DNA from: Firmicutes bacterium UBA5496
GTDB taxonomy: Bacteria; Bacillota; Proteinivoracia; UBA4975
NCBI GenBank assembly: GCA_002427015.1
Contig: DIPE01000092.1
Coordinates: forward strand, 1,975-16,098
Direction: 5' to 3'
DNA: 14,124 nt
In this document: positions 13,240 to 14,124 of the stretch, piece by piece
Layout: the number at the start of each line of letters is the position of its first letter
Numbering within the stretch: position 1 is the stretch's first letter
Notes under the pieces: model-generated
What the model saw: only the letters and a program-made list of their open reading frames with translations
The model's database searches: none
What the model was told of the DNA's origin: nothing
Translations under genes and position numbers: made by a program

Positions 13240-13274
13240 TAAAATTAGTAAAAAGGTCCTGAAGACCTTTTTAC
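13240..13274 (-). terminator. Intrinsic terminator after the iron-sulfur subunit gene
   Basis: GTAAAAAGGTC (13248-13258) and GACCTTTTTAC (13264-13274) form a perfect 11-bp stem with a 5-base loop. On the minus strand it ends in TTTTTACTAATTTTAGG. The TAA stop of the iron-sulfur gene (13271-13273) is inside the stem. Confidence 0.8.
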
Positions 13275-14047
13275 ATGGTGTTATCATTTTTATGCTGAAT
13301 TCTCTCTCCCCGCCAGCGCAGAAACCCGATGATCAGTCCGGAAAAGAGGCCAATGGAGGCCAGCTTTCCCAGGGGCCGCCGGGCCAGATGCCAGAGCCAG
13401 GCAGAAGCGCTGTAGCAAGGGTTTTCCGGCAGACCATAGGCTCCAGGCCTGTCGGTGAGGATGTATATTCTCCCCAGGCCGTCCATCTCGCTCTCTCCGT
13501 AGAGGCTGGCAGCAGCAAATCCCTGTTCCCGCAAGGCGACAACCCGCTCTTTGGCCTGCCGCAGCAGGGCCTTGCGCTCCCCATACTGCAGGGCGCCGTT
13601 GGGACAGGTGGTGACACAGGCGGGTTTGAGTCCCTGACTGGTTCTTTCGGCGCAGCCGGTGCACTTGCCCATCTTGTTGGTGGTCTTGCTGAGATGAGGC
13701 ACATGAAAAGGGCAGTGCTGGACGCAGAGGCCGCAGCCAATGCACTTATCGGGGTCAGGCCAGACGGTGCCGGCCTTGGTGTGCTGCACCGCCCCTGCGG
13801 GGCAGACGCTGACACAAGCGGCATCGGTGCAGTGCATGCAGGCATAGTTGGCAAAAAGCCAGCGGCCCTGGTCCGTTTCGGAAAAGACCAGGTGGTTCCA
13901 GGTGTGGGCCTGAAGGGTTGGGGGGTTGGTATAGCTGCCCCGGAATTTGGTGGCCCCTGCCGGCAGCCGGTTCCAGTCCTTGCAGGCCACCTGGCAGCCT
14001 CTGCAGGCCATGCACTTCTTTGTATCCACCAGCACAACATTGGCCAC
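13271..14047 (-). CDS. Membrane-anchored four-cluster iron-sulfur subunit of a molybdopterin oxidoreductase (formate dehydrogenase-like)
   Basis: A 258-aa electron-transfer subunit with 16 cluster cysteines in four groups: C12, C15, C18 and C22 (CMACRGCQVAC); C70, C73, C78 and C82; C102, C105, C108 and C112 (CIGCGLCVQHC); C129, C132, C144 and C148. These bind four [4Fe-4S] clusters, as in FdnH/FdoH, DmsB and PsrB. A hydrophobic helix near 228-245 (LASIGLFSGLIIGFLRW) with a short basic tail anchors it, as in the formate dehydrogenase FdnH type; the preceding ILTDRPGAYGLPENP segment also fits that type. I place the start at GTG 14047, 8 bases after AAGGAGG. An in-frame ATG at 14071 lies within the upstream gene, whose stop is two bases before the GTG. 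There is no membrane cytochrome gene downstream; a terminator follows. Confidence 0.88.
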   Translation of the reverse strand: MANVVLVDTKKCMACRGCQVACKDWNRLPAGATKFRGSYTNPPTLQAHTWNHLVFSETDQGRWLFANYACMHCTDAACVSVCPAGAVQHTKAGTVWPDPDKCIGCGLCVQHCPFHVPHLSKTTNKMGKCTGCAERTSQGLKPACVTTCPNGALQYGERKALLRQAKERVVALREQGFAAASLYGESEMDGLGRIYILTDRPGAYGLPENPCYSASAWLWHLARRPLGKLASIGLFSGLIIGFLRWRGERIQHKNDNTM

Positions 14048-14049
14048 TT

Positions 14050-14124
14050 TCAAGCCCTCCTTATATTGCATAAAAAGGCTTTATATTCGGGGATAGAGGT
14101 GTTGGGATCTCCTACATGGGGGGT
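14050..14124 (-). CDS. C-terminal 24 residues of a probable molybdopterin oxidoreductase catalytic subunit (cut by window edge)
   Basis: The minus strand is open from the right edge to a TGA at 14050-14052, giving 24 residues that end TSIPEYKAFLCNIRRA. A closing IPE(Y/F)KAFL-type tail is common in catalytic subunits of formate dehydrogenase and related molybdopterin enzymes, and the next gene is the matching iron-sulfur subunit. Its last codons contain the AAGGAGG site of that gene, so the two are tightly coupled. Identification rests on a very short segment plus context. Confidence 0.55.
   Translation of the reverse strand, partial: TPHVGDPNTSIPEYKAFLCNIRRA

Noticed and set aside
13333..14040. 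Long alternative minus-strand frame (235 codons) within the iron-sulfur gene.
   Set aside because: The true frame holds all 16 cluster cysteines; this one has a Pro/Ala/Ser-rich composition typical of a G+C-rich shadow frame.
1..14124. CRISPR array, tRNA, rRNA or complete insertion sequence.
   Set aside because: No regularly spaced repeat, no cloverleaf-like segment with the TTCGAATC-type arm, and no transposase or recombinase motif was seen.

Overview
The window looks like a chromosomal segment of an anaerobic, low-G+C-lineage Gram-positive bacterium (Firmicutes/Clostridia type). The evidence is a rubrerythrin and rubredoxin-like pair, YlbF-, DUF503/YlxP- and DUF1893-family genes, strong AGGAGG-type ribosome binding sites with several GTG and TTG starts, and a molybdopterin oxidoreductase/ferredoxin-subunit pair. 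Most of the window is moderately G+C rich. A block from about 7.17 to 10.1 kb is strikingly A+T rich and was probably acquired.

Layout. Positions 1-974 (-) hold the N-terminal part of an M20 amidohydrolase that runs off the left edge. Divergent from it, 1143-2261 (+) is a lone sugar-transfer-type ATP-grasp protein with its own terminator. Then comes a run of minus-strand genes. The first is an oxidative-stress operon (rubrerythrin, then a rubredoxin-domain protein) behind a promoter with a PerR/Fur-like palindrome. Next are a degenerate histidine-kinase-like protein that has lost its phospho-acceptor histidine, a YegS/BmrU-type lipid kinase, and a DUF1893 protein preceded by a 56-codon ORF that overlaps it by ATGA. 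Last is a DUF503 (YlxP) gene with a 60-aa downstream gene of unknown function. YlbF lies on the plus strand (6808-7128) and ends in a bidirectional terminator.

The A+T-rich block carries a 686-aa HD-domain phosphohydrolase (dNTPase-like), interrupted by a segment with a four-residue glycine repeat, and an unrecognised 141-aa gene upstream on the same strand. Hairpins lie between these genes and at the right edge. This is the best candidate for an undescribed system, possibly a nucleotide-depleting defence module, but nothing in the sequence proves that function.

To the right, 10110-13170 (-) is a three-gene unit: a lipoprotein, an ABC ATPase and an ABC-2 permease, the last two overlapping by ATGA. 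At the right edge is a membrane-anchored 16-cysteine iron-sulfur subunit, preceded by the last 24 codons of what is probably its molybdopterin catalytic subunit.

A recurring trait is that intrinsic-terminator hairpins contain the stop codon of the gene they terminate (genes ending at 3290, 6152 and 13271). I see no rRNA, tRNA, CRISPR array or complete insertion sequence.
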